Origin: Anaerolineales bacterium
GTDB taxonomy: Bacteria; Chloroflexota; Anaerolineae; Anaerolineales; UBA4823
NCBI GenBank assembly: GCA_022865865.1
Contig: JALHTN010000148.1
Coordinates: 1 to 8,479 of the forward strand
DNA: 8,479 nt
Reading direction: 5' to 3'
Below, piece by piece: positions 1-5,635 of the stretch (position 1 is its first letter; every line of letters begins with the position of its first letter). The notes beneath the pieces were generated by a model. That model made no database searches and was not told where the DNA came from. It saw only the letters and a list, made by a program, of their open reading frames with translations. Position numbers and translations under genes: made by a program.

Positions 1-843
1 GATCAATGAACCAGCTGCCTGGTCCCAAATCTTTTCCCGGTAATCCGGCTGGCGGGAGGACAGAAATCTTAAATACAATTCTCCCTCACCTGCAGCAAGC
101 AGCATATATTTTGCCTGGCTATCCATTCGCACCGGATCGACTTCCACGGACAACTCTTTAGCTAAGTAATCCATCTGCCCAATGTTGGTATGCCCCGCTT
201 CAAACGATCGTAATAACCGGGCTTGCTCCGCCACCTTGACCTGCGAAACCTGGAGTGGTTCGAATGCACCAGTGGCAGGTTCGAGGCAAGTTTGCCAGGC
301 ACCTTCACCCCTTACAGCTATTGCCAGGGTTCCACTCCCCCCCAAATCCGGCCTGGATCCATCTGCAATATTCGGGCATCCGAGCACACCAATCTGGACT
401 TTACCATTGACAATCAGGGCAAAAGCAACTGCATATTGATCTCCGCGCAGGAAACCCTTGGTGCCATCAATGGGATCGAGTGTCCAAAATTTTTCCGTTG
501 GCTCACCAACTCCATGGTCTATCCATATGCAGATCTTTTCAGGGGTTGTCTGCGGGATCAGCGCAGACACAAACTCGGTCACCTGCGCCAGGGTATGCTG
601 TCCAATAGGCTGGCGCAATTCTGAAGCATCCTCCTCTGCGACTAATGGCTGATCGGGGAAGTTCTCTGCCAGTGCCCTGCCCACTAAGGCTTGGGCAGCG
701 AAATCAGCCACTGTAACTGGCGATTGATCTCCTTTGGTTATCGCTGGTGAGACCATTTTTGCCTGCACCTGCTTAACCAGCTGTGAGGCCTGGCGAACAA
801 TATCAATCGCAAATATTGTTTCAGGTCGTTTAAGGTTCAACAT
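1..843 (-). CDS. HAL2-type 3'(2'),5'-bisphosphate nucleotidase (PAP phosphatase), C-terminus cut by window edge
   Basis: The first 281 residues read open from ATG 843-841 to base 1 with no stop, so the C-terminus lies outside the window. The protein belongs to the Mg-dependent, Li-sensitive inositol monophosphatase superfamily. Metal-binding motifs are visible: LVAEEDA (residues 67-73) and the DPIDGT box (123-128), followed by KGFLRGDQYAVA, a signature of yeast HAL2 and plant SAL1. KIWDQAAG (271-278) carries the third metal-binding Asp. Family members remove the 3'-phosphate of PAP (and often PAPS), clearing a by-product of sulfate activation and sulfotransfer in the cytoplasm. The match is closer to the HAL2 group than to short CysQ or IMPase proteins; exact substrate preference cannot be read from sequence. 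The start codon directly abuts the rimO stop (TAA-ATG), with a weak AAAAGGG Shine-Dalgarno-like stretch inside the rimO end, suggesting translational coupling. Family identity is confident; physiological role is inferred. Confidence 0.92.
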   Translation of the reverse strand, partial: MLNLKRPETIFAIDIVRQASQLVKQVQAKMVSPAITKGDQSPVTVADFAAQALVGRALAENFPDQPLVAEEDASELRQPIGQHTLAQVTEFVSALIPQTTPEKICIWIDHGVGEPTEKFWTLDPIDGTKGFLRGDQYAVAFALIVNGKVQIGVLGCPNIADGSRPDLGGSGTLAIAVRGEGAWQTCLEPATGAFEPLQVSQVKVAEQARLLRSFEAGHTNIGQMDYLAKELSVEVDPVRMDSQAKYMLLAAGEGELYLRFLSSRQPDYREKIWDQAAGSLI

Positions 844-2265
844 TTAGTGTGCACCCTTTTCAGCATCGAGGCAAATAACTGTGCTATTGTTTTTTGCCAA
901 GTTTGACCAATCGCTCTCTGGGATCCCATGCAAATCATATGCCATAGCATCGGTGATGCGGACCGGGATGATTTGACCACTAGCATGCTCACCCTCCAGG
1001 ATCGCCAAACCATCGATTTCAGGTGCATCACGATAAGTCCTGCCCATTGAAAGTCCGTCACCCTGGCCTTCTATCAGTACATCCAAGGTTCTTCCGACCA
1101 GCGCCTGGTTTTTCTCCAAGGAGATACTTTGTTGTGATGCCATGAGCCGTTCCCAGCGTTCTTGTTTCACTTCACTGGGGACCGGATCACCCAAAGCCTC
1201 GCTCGTTGTACCTGGCTCGAAGGAGAATTGAAATGCCCCCACTTTGTCGAAGCGAATTTCTTCAATAAAATCCAGCAGGGTTTGGAATTCCTTTTCAGTT
1301 TCCCCCGGGTATCCGATAATGAAGGTAGTTCGCAGAGCAAGATCGGTCATTTTCTTGCGCATTTTCTCTATCGTGGTGTGCACCCACGCAATATTGGCTG
1401 GTCTGCGCATGTGCTTCAATACTCCGGGATCTGCATGCTGCAGAGGGATATCCAGATAGGGCACGATTTGCTCATGGGATGCCATAACATCGATCAGACG
1501 ATCAGTCACGTACCCCGGATAAGCGTACATAATTCGAATCCACTTGATATTATTTCCACTGGCTGATTGATCTTCTTGTAACGCACCCACCATCTGCTCC
1601 AGAAGAACGGCTAATCCATTTTTCATGCCCAGATCATGACCATAATCGGTTGTATCCTGGGCAATCAGGATTAATTCACGCAGACCCTGATTTTGTAATA
1701 GTTTGGCCTCCTGCAGGATGGAATCTATCGGTCGGCTAACTGCCGTCCCCTTAATCAACGGTATGGAACAAAAAGCACACGGCCGGCGACACCCATCCGC
1801 AATTTTCAGATACGCACTGGCTCCTTGAACTGCCACCCGCAACACCCCCTCATGATCCACAACCGTTTGAGGAACATCTGGGAGCTGGTAAACAGGCTCT
1901 GGGTGTTTTACCCGCCGTAATTTTTTTATCACATCAATAATATCCATCCAACGCCGGGTGCCAAGGAGCCCATCGATCCCTGGGACCTGTCGGGCAACTT
2001 CAAGCCCATAGAGCTGGGTCAGACAACCTGCTGCAATCAAATATTGGTCGTCCTTTTTCACGGCAGCCAATTCACCCAGCACAAGTAAAGATTCATCTCT
2101 GGCTGGACTGATGAAACCGCAGGTATTTACGATAATGATGTTTGCCTGGGTAGGATCCAGTTCAGGTGAATAACCCGATTGGTTCAATAATTGTCCCATC
2201 GATTCGGAATCGACGGTGTTTTTCGAACAGCCTAAAGAAATCAGATGATAAGTATTCTCACGCAT
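844..2265 (-). CDS. rimO: Ribosomal protein uS12 methylthiotransferase RimO
   Basis: A 473-residue radical-SAM methylthiotransferase, slightly longer than the usual 430-450. RimO adds a methylthio group to the beta-carbon of a conserved aspartate in ribosomal protein S12, using two [4Fe-4S] clusters and S-adenosylmethionine. The N-terminal MTTase domain (about 6-105) carries the cluster cysteines C13, C49 and C81. The radical-SAM core (about 148-380) has the CxxxCxxC motif C159/C163/C166 within ADGCRRPCAFCSIP. A TRAM domain lies at about 383-446, including the RimO-type GRTYRDAPEIDG stretch. That stretch and the GYPGETEKEF segment favour RimO over the tRNA enzymes MiaB and MtaB. About 25 residues follow the TRAM domain and are unremarkable. 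The start at 2265 fits the family N-terminus (YHLISLGCSKNTVDSE). The gene sits 54 bases behind the RodZ-like gene and abuts the nucleotidase gene, so the three are probably co-transcribed. Confidence 0.96.
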   Translation of the reverse strand: MRENTYHLISLGCSKNTVDSESMGQLLNQSGYSPELDPTQANIIIVNTCGFISPARDESLLVLGELAAVKKDDQYLIAAGCLTQLYGLEVARQVPGIDGLLGTRRWMDIIDVIKKLRRVKHPEPVYQLPDVPQTVVDHEGVLRVAVQGASAYLKIADGCRRPCAFCSIPLIKGTAVSRPIDSILQEAKLLQNQGLRELILIAQDTTDYGHDLGMKNGLAVLLEQMVGALQEDQSASGNNIKWIRIMYAYPGYVTDRLIDVMASHEQIVPYLDIPLQHADPGVLKHMRRPANIAWVHTTIEKMRKKMTDLALRTTFIIGYPGETEKEFQTLLDFIEEIRFDKVGAFQFSFEPGTTSEALGDPVPSEVKQERWERLMASQQSISLEKNQALVGRTLDVLIEGQGDGLSMGRTYRDAPEIDGLAILEGEHASGQIIPVRITDAMAYDLHGIPESDWSNLAKNNSTVICLDAEKGAH

Positions 2266-2283
2266 AAGGTTTCAAACACCTTT
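2266..2283 (-). promoter_or_regulatory. rimO ribosome-binding site inside a small hairpin
   Basis: On the minus strand the likely Shine-Dalgarno AAAGGTG (2283-2277) lies 11 bases before the rimO ATG. Its AAGGT can pair with ACCTT (2270-2266), which directly precedes the ATG, around a 7-base loop. A 5-bp stem is weak, so it may only modestly hide the site. The pairing is seen in the sequence; an effect on translation is inference. Confidence 0.35.
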
Positions 2284-2319
2284 AATAATCAGTATTCTTG
2301 AAGAGACTCAATAATCTCT

Positions 2320-3582
2320 TTATGGTGCAGATGTCGCTGGAGGCGTCGGGCTCGCCAGCGGTGTATTGGTTGGAATAGGGGTGCTTGTTGGAGTCGGGAG
2401 CAGGACACCCTCCGCTGTAAATACCTTGTATACCACTTCCCCATAAACTCCCAGAACACCCAAATCTGTCCCATTGAAAAATACTTGCAGACCTGCACCA
2501 TTGCCGGTGAACAACTCGATTTGAAACTCTCCCGAGAATGAATAAGCGCTTCCGGGAACAACACGCCCCTCAAATTCAATATCGCCATCAACGGTCACAC
2601 GCATCCAAGCCCGGCGAAGTACCGAAACGTAAACCTGAACGGGAGCATCACTGATCGTAGGTACGGGAGTTTCTGGGTTATTTTCTTCCGGCGGCGGTGG
2701 GATCAGATCACTGCCTTCACCAGGAATGTTGACCACTTCGGTTGCTTCGAGAAATGGCGTTTCAGGAGACTGAGGAGTTTCTATAAGGTCACCTTCGGGT
2801 GTGGTCTGTAAGGCTTCGACAATTGACGGGACCGTTTCGGCAGGATTTAACGCGGCCTGTAATGAGCTGATCCGGATAACACCCCAGATGACAAAAGCCA
2901 ACACGGCCACAATCAAAATTGCGCTGATCATCCAATCCCCTGGAAAGATTCGGGGAAACGGGATGCTCATCCTCCGGCGGCGTGGTTTCGTTTCAGGTTC
3001 AACTGGTTTTACGGCTCGCTTTTCAGCAAGTTGAGCTTGCAGACCATCTGCATAAAGGAGTAGTATCTTTTCAACATCTAAGCCCAAGAAAGCTGCATAG
3101 TTTTGCAGCATCCCGCGTCCTTGAACTGGTGAAGGCAAACCATCCAGATTTCCTGCTTCCAAGGCTTCCAAATAATGTTGGCGAATATGGATATTCCGCT
3201 CTACCTCTTGTAATGAGAATCCCAACATTTCTCGTTGGTGCTGCAGTTCCTCACCCAAATCAATAAAAATCGAGTATGCGTTTCCAGGAGTTTTTGGTTC
3301 TTCTGGAGCTGGCTCATCTTGTTGGGCGATGGCAATTTCTTGCTGAGGCCTCCACTGCTGATCAAGGTTTGTCAAAAGTGAATCTGAATCAATGCCTAAA
3401 TATTCAGCATAAGCTCGCAGAAAACCTCGCACATGTGCTTTAGATGGGAGTTGATTGAAATCCCCCTTCTCTAGAGCTTGCAAATAATGCAAGCGGATTC
3501 GTGTCTCTTCAGCTGCTTGCTGGAGAGAGATATCTAACCCTTGCCGAGTCTCTTGTAATTCCTGACCAATTCTCTCAGACAT
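2320..3582 (-). CDS. RodZ-like membrane protein with two N-terminal HTH domains and a C-terminal DUF4115-like domain
   Basis: 420 residues, most likely a bitopic inner-membrane protein. Two RodZ-type helix-turn-helix domains lie in tandem at about 5-70 and 108-175. They are clearly paralogous: each runs from an ELQ..R helix through SLQ and HYL.AL.. to an LG.D end. A basic run RRRR (201-204) precedes one transmembrane helix (about 217-238), so by the positive-inside rule the HTH part is cytoplasmic. A Pro/Glu/Thr-rich linker (about 245-315), a beta-rich domain typical of RodZ C-termini (about 316-391) and a Thr/Pro tail (about 394-420) follow. RodZ family proteins bind MreB through the HTH domain and help set rod shape. 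No MreB gene is in the window, so that role is inferred. Most RodZ proteins have one HTH domain; here it is duplicated. The start is supported by domain position, with only a weak AGAAG four bases upstream of the ATG. First gene of the apparent RodZ-like/rimO/nucleotidase operon. Confidence 0.88.
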   Translation of the reverse strand: MSERIGQELQETRQGLDISLQQAAEETRIRLHYLQALEKGDFNQLPSKAHVRGFLRAYAEYLGIDSDSLLTNLDQQWRPQQEIAIAQQDEPAPEEPKTPGNAYSIFIDLGEELQHQREMLGFSLQEVERNIHIRQHYLEALEAGNLDGLPSPVQGRGMLQNYAAFLGLDVEKILLLYADGLQAQLAEKRAVKPVEPETKPRRRRMSIPFPRIFPGDWMISAILIVAVLAFVIWGVIRISSLQAALNPAETVPSIVEALQTTPEGDLIETPQSPETPFLEATEVVNIPGEGSDLIPPPPEENNPETPVPTISDAPVQVYVSVLRRAWMRVTVDGDIEFEGRVVPGSAYSFSGEFQIELFTGNGAGLQVFFNGTDLGVLGVYGEVVYKVFTAEGVLLPTPTSTPIPTNTPLASPTPPATSAP

Positions 3583-3602
3583 GGACTTCTAATTTGCACT
3601 TT

Positions 3603-3611
3603 ATCTTATCA
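3603..3611 (-). promoter_or_regulatory. Candidate extended -10 promoter for the RodZ-like operon
   Basis: The minus strand reads TGATAAGAT, an extended -10 element (TG, one base, then TAAGAT, 4 of 6 to TATAAT), about 20 bases before the ATG at 3582. No convincing -35 lies 16-18 bases upstream. Two GGAATCC dyads (3630-3636 and 3638-3644) sit just upstream and could be a protein-binding site. Suggestive only. Confidence 0.3.
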
Positions 3612-3655
3612 GGAAACCGATCGCTGGGAGGAATCCTGGAATCCAGTGTCAGGTA

Positions 3656-3695
3656 AACAACACCGACCGGGTAGCACCACCAGGCCGGTGTTGTT
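3656..3695 (-). terminator. Inverted repeat downstream of rplI, possible terminator
   Basis: Bases 3656-3665 pair perfectly with 3686-3695 (10 bp, core CAACACCG/CGGTGTTG). After one mismatch a further 2 bp (3667-3668 with 3683-3684) follow, around a 14-base loop. The hairpin starts 54 bases past the rplI stop codon and precedes the RodZ-like operon, where an intrinsic terminator would be expected. The minus-strand flank after the stem is only TACCTGACAC, so the T-tract is poor. It may be a weak or factor-assisted terminator, or a 3'-end stabilising hairpin. Confidence 0.5.
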
Positions 3696-3749
3696 GTGAC
3701 TGAACATTTATTCCGCCTCACAGCCAGCTAATTTGCTGTGTTTCTGGCG

Positions 3750-4619
3750 CTATTCTTCGACAGACTCTTCTTCAACCACGCTTTCAGGTTGATTCTCGAT
3801 CTCTTCTACCTCGCTGGTGGGTTCAGCCTGTTCTTCATCCTCAGGATCTTCTACTTCGCTGGTGGATTCAGACACTTCTTCATCCTCAGGCTCTTCAACC
3901 TCGCTGGTGGGTTCAGACAGTCCTTCATCCTCCAGCTCTTCCTCCCTGGTGGGTTCAGACACTTCTTCATCCTCAGGCTCTTCAACCTCGCTGGTGGGTT
4001 TAGACAGTCCTTCATCCTCCAGCTCTTCCTCCCTGGTGGGTTCAGACACTTCTTCATCCTCAGGCTCTTCAACTTCGCTGGTGGGTTCAGTTTGTTCCTC
4101 AGCCTCCAGCTCTTTTTGGCCTTCGTCGCTGGGCGGTAATACAGGTTCCTGAATGATGACTTTTTCCGGTTCTTTTCCTTCCCCGATGACATTAACCATC
4201 ACCTCTGGAACTAAATCGACCGTCAAACGGATCTGGATATTATGCTCACCCAATGACCTCAAGGGCTGAGAGAAAACCTGGCGCCTGTTGATCTCAACGC
4301 CAGTTTTCTCACTAATTGAATCAGCGATCATCTGCGTCGTAATTGAACCGTATAGTTTGCCAGTTTCACTTGCGCGCGCGGTGAACGATAAAACCATACC
4401 GTTCAGTTGTTCAGAAACTTCACCCAATTCTTCATTCAATGCATTTCTCTGAACGGTCGCCGTGGTAGTGATTCGATCAACCTGCTTCAGTGCTCCAGGA
4501 GTGGCCAGAACCGCAAGTCCCTGCGGCATCAGATAATTACGTCCGTAACCATCTGCAACTCGTTTTACATCTCCCGCCCGACCGAGTTTAAATACGTCTT
4601 TCAGTAGTAATACTTTCAT
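3750..4619 (-). CDS. rplI: Large-subunit ribosomal protein bL9 with a long acidic, repetitive C-terminal extension
   Basis: 289 residues from the ATG at 4619. Residues 1-147 are a complete bL9: the N-terminal rRNA-binding domain (MKVLLLKDVFKLGRAGDV, then GYGRNYLMPQGLAVLAT at 24-40), the connecting helix (about 41-75) and the C-terminal domain (about 76-147, with KLYGSIT). bL9 binds 23S rRNA near the L1 stalk and helps maintain reading frame. Typical bL9 is about 150 residues; here about 142 more follow. In residues 171-289, 59 of 119 are Asp/Glu and only 3 are basic, arranged as A-B-A-B-A-A-A repeats of 15 (A) and 14 (B) residues, so this part is probably disordered and strongly negative. An in-frame TTG at 4628 would add three residues, but GAAAGGG (4636-4630) sits one base from it and ten bases from the ATG, and family N-termini begin MKV. 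No rpsF, ssb or rpsR lies beside it, unlike the common arrangement. Confidence 0.95.
   Translation of the reverse strand: MKVLLLKDVFKLGRAGDVKRVADGYGRNYLMPQGLAVLATPGALKQVDRITTTATVQRNALNEELGEVSEQLNGMVLSFTARASETGKLYGSITTQMIADSISEKTGVEINRRQVFSQPLRSLGEHNIQIRLTVDLVPEVMVNVIGEGKEPEKVIIQEPVLPPSDEGQKELEAEEQTEPTSEVEEPEDEEVSEPTREEELEDEGLSKPTSEVEEPEDEEVSEPTREEELEDEGLSEPTSEVEEPEDEEVSESTSEVEDPEDEEQAEPTSEVEEIENQPESVVEEESVEE
3780..4088 (-). repeat. In-frame tandem repeat array encoding the acidic tail of bL9
   Basis: Seven units on the minus strand encode residues 178-280 of bL9. Type A is a 45-bp unit such as EPTSEVEEPEDEEVS, at 4044-4088, 3957-4001, 3870-3914, 3825-3869 and, degenerate, 3780-3824. Type B is a 42-bp unit, EPTREEELEDEGLS, at 4002-4043 and 3915-3956. 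The two A+B pairs form an 87-bp tandem duplication (3915-4001 and 4002-4088) that differs at 2 of 87 positions by direct comparison. A third A unit (3870-3914) continues the near-identity, while the last two copies have diverged. Every unit is a multiple of three, so gain or loss of copies keeps the frame. Confidence 0.95.
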
Positions 4620-4629
4620 TTTTCTCAAG

Positions 4630-4636
4630 CCCTTTC
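4630..4636 (-). promoter_or_regulatory. Ribosome-binding site of rplI that decides its start
   Basis: The minus strand reads GAAAGGG, ten bases before the ATG at 4619 and only one base before the in-frame TTG at 4628. The spacing therefore favours the ATG as start. Confidence 0.6.
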
Positions 4637-4678
4637 ACAATTTCGGATTTCTCTCTGTGTTGAATGGATTTCACAGAA

Positions 4679-4714
4679 AGCGTGCCCGGGCGAAGGGTAC
4701 CACGCTCCGGGCGC
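4679..4714 (-). promoter_or_regulatory. GC-rich hairpin region with two alternative foldings at the 5' end of the rplI leader
   Basis: In minus-strand RNA, GCCCGG (4712-4707) can pair with CCGGGC (4689-4684). Alternatively AGCGUG (4706-4701) can pair with CACGCU (4684-4679), which is followed by UUCUGUG. The 3' arms share base 4684, and each form places an arm of the other inside its loop, so they look mutually exclusive. The transcript predicted from the rplI promoter starts at about 4712-4714, at the base of this structure. It could be a 5' stabilising stem or an attenuator, but the U-run is too short for a convincing terminator. Function is inferred. Confidence 0.45.
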
Positions 4715-4718
4715 ATGG

Positions 4719-4747
4719 ATTCTACCAGATGGACTGTTTAGCGTCAA
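4719..4747 (-). promoter_or_regulatory. Near-consensus sigma-70 promoter for rplI
   Basis: The minus strand has a -35 TTGACG (4747-4742), a 17-base spacer and a -10 TAGAAT (4724-4719). A TG one base before the -10 makes it an extended -10 as well. Each hexamer matches 5 of 6 consensus bases. The predicted start near 4712-4714 gives a leader of roughly 93-95 bases before the rplI ATG. Confidence 0.8.
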
Positions 4748-4805
4748 CAGCAACCGGATTCAGAGTATCCTGGTCAGGAAAATGGGGACTTTGTTATCAA
4801 TCGAG

Positions 4806-4811
4806 TATAAT
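4806..4811 (+). promoter_or_regulatory. Perfect -10 box of recO, predicting a leaderless mRNA
   Basis: TATAAT is separated from the recO ATG (4818-4820) by only six bases, GCGACC, with no Shine-Dalgarno sequence between. Transcription starting about seven bases after the -10 would begin at or beside the A of the start codon. The -35 region at 17-base spacing (TGGGGA, 4783-4788) is poor, matching TTGACA at 3 of 6. Confidence 0.6.
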
Positions 4812-4817
4812 GCGACC

Positions 4818-5591
4818 ATGCCTATCCAAGAACGAACTTTCCGTTCAGAAGCGATCGTATTAAGCCATAAAAATTGGGGGGAAGCCGACCGAATGCTGTG
4901 GCTTTATACCCGCAATTTAGGCAAAGTACAAGCGATCGCGAAAGGTGTGCGGAAGATACGATCTCGTAAGGCTGGTCACCTCGAACCTTTCACTTGCTCC
5001 AATCTTTTGTTGGCACGCGGCAGATCCTTCTTGATCATTACCCAGGCAGAGACTTTGGAAGCTTATTTAGATTTGCGCACAGACCTTCTCCGAGTGGGTT
5101 ATGCAGCATATGTAGTTGAGCTGCTTGACCGGTTCACGTATGAAGAGGATGATAACCAACTGGTTTATCGCTTATTGAAGGATACCTTATCCCGCATTGA
5201 TAGTGAGCAAACACCGTATCCTGCAATCCGTTATTTCGAAATCCACTTGCTCGACCTGTTGGGATATCGACCCGAACTAATAAAATGCCTTAACTGTGAT
5301 TCTGTGATACAACCGGAAGATCAGTTTTTCTCAATATCGATGGGAGGAGTCATCTGCCCCCGCTGTGGCTCTCGAATTCCAGATGCAAGACCAATATCTA
5401 TGAACACGCTCAAATACATGCGCCATTTCCAACGCAGTTCATACCGGGACGCAACTCGAGCTCATCTTACCCCAGAATTAAACCAGGATCTTGAACACTT
5501 CATGCAGCGCTATATCACGTATTTATTGGAGAGAAACCTTAATACTCCCGCATTCATCCTGCGCGTAAAAGAAAAACCCAAAAAAGGTTGA
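4818..5591 (+). CDS. recO: DNA repair protein RecO
   Basis: 257 residues, normal for RecO (about 240-260). In the RecFOR pathway RecO binds single-stranded DNA and SSB and, with RecR, loads RecA at gaps. The N-terminal OB-fold spans about 1-80, beginning ERTFRSEAIVLSHKNWGEADRMLWLYTR; the basic stretch AKGVRKIRSRKAG (41-53) could contact DNA. A helical domain follows (about 85-150), then a four-cysteine zinc site C157-x2-C160 and C180-x2-C183, seen in many but not all RecO proteins, and a C-terminal helical part. An upstream in-frame ATG at 4782 would add 12 residues (MGTLLSIEYNAT). I reject it because RecO proteins begin a few residues before ERTFR and because the extension would contain the TATAAT. 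The gene is divergent from rplI and convergent with the histidine kinase. Confidence 0.95.
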   Translation: MPIQERTFRSEAIVLSHKNWGEADRMLWLYTRNLGKVQAIAKGVRKIRSRKAGHLEPFTCSNLLLARGRSFLIITQAETLEAYLDLRTDLLRVGYAAYVVELLDRFTYEEDDNQLVYRLLKDTLSRIDSEQTPYPAIRYFEIHLLDLLGYRPELIKCLNCDSVIQPEDQFFSISMGGVICPRCGSRIPDARPISMNTLKYMRHFQRSSYRDATRAHLTPELNQDLEHFMQRYITYLLERNLNTPAFILRVKEKPKKG

Positions 5592-5635
5592 TCAACAGCT
5601 TAGCAAAATACCCCCACGCCCTTTAATATGATTTC
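5592..5635. other. Convergent 44-base gap between recO and the histidine kinase
   Basis: Both transcripts end here. I see no GC-rich stem with a T-tract on either strand. A 10-bp perfect palindrome GTTGATCAAC (5587-5596) overlaps the recO stop codon, but having no loop it is not a hairpin terminator. How the two converging transcripts end is not visible. Confidence 0.5.

Noticed and set aside
182..652. Plus-strand open frames at the left edge (85, 133 and 64 codons)
   Set aside because: They lie antisense to the HAL2-type nucleotidase, whose frame carries all family motifs.
1162..1566. Plus-strand open frame of 134 codons inside rimO
   Set aside because: Antisense shadow of the radical-SAM domain of RimO, with no recognisable domain.
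3656..3698. T-box riboswitch suggested by a GGTGGTGCTACC-like stretch in the hairpin loop on the minus strand
   Set aside because: No stem I specifier structure, no aminoacyl-tRNA synthetase or amino-acid gene downstream, and the match to the T-box core is only partial.
3738..4152. Plus-strand open frames with repeated Ser-rich or Phe/Leu-rich peptides opposite the bL9 tail
   Set aside because: They are antisense images of the in-frame 87-bp repeats of rplI; the repeat keeps several frames free of stops. No homology or own start signals.
4782..4817. N-terminal extension of RecO from the ATG at 4782
   Set aside because: Adds 12 residues not seen in the family and contains a perfect TATAAT. 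The AGGA upstream is only two bases from this ATG, too close for good initiation.
4657..4863. 68-codon plus-strand open frame upstream of and overlapping recO
   Set aside because: It crosses the rplI promoter and hairpin and overlaps recO out of frame; composition and context give no support.
5587..5596. Perfect palindrome GTTGATCAAC at the recO stop codon
   Set aside because: Ten bases without a loop, no T-tract and no sign of repetition elsewhere; likely chance.
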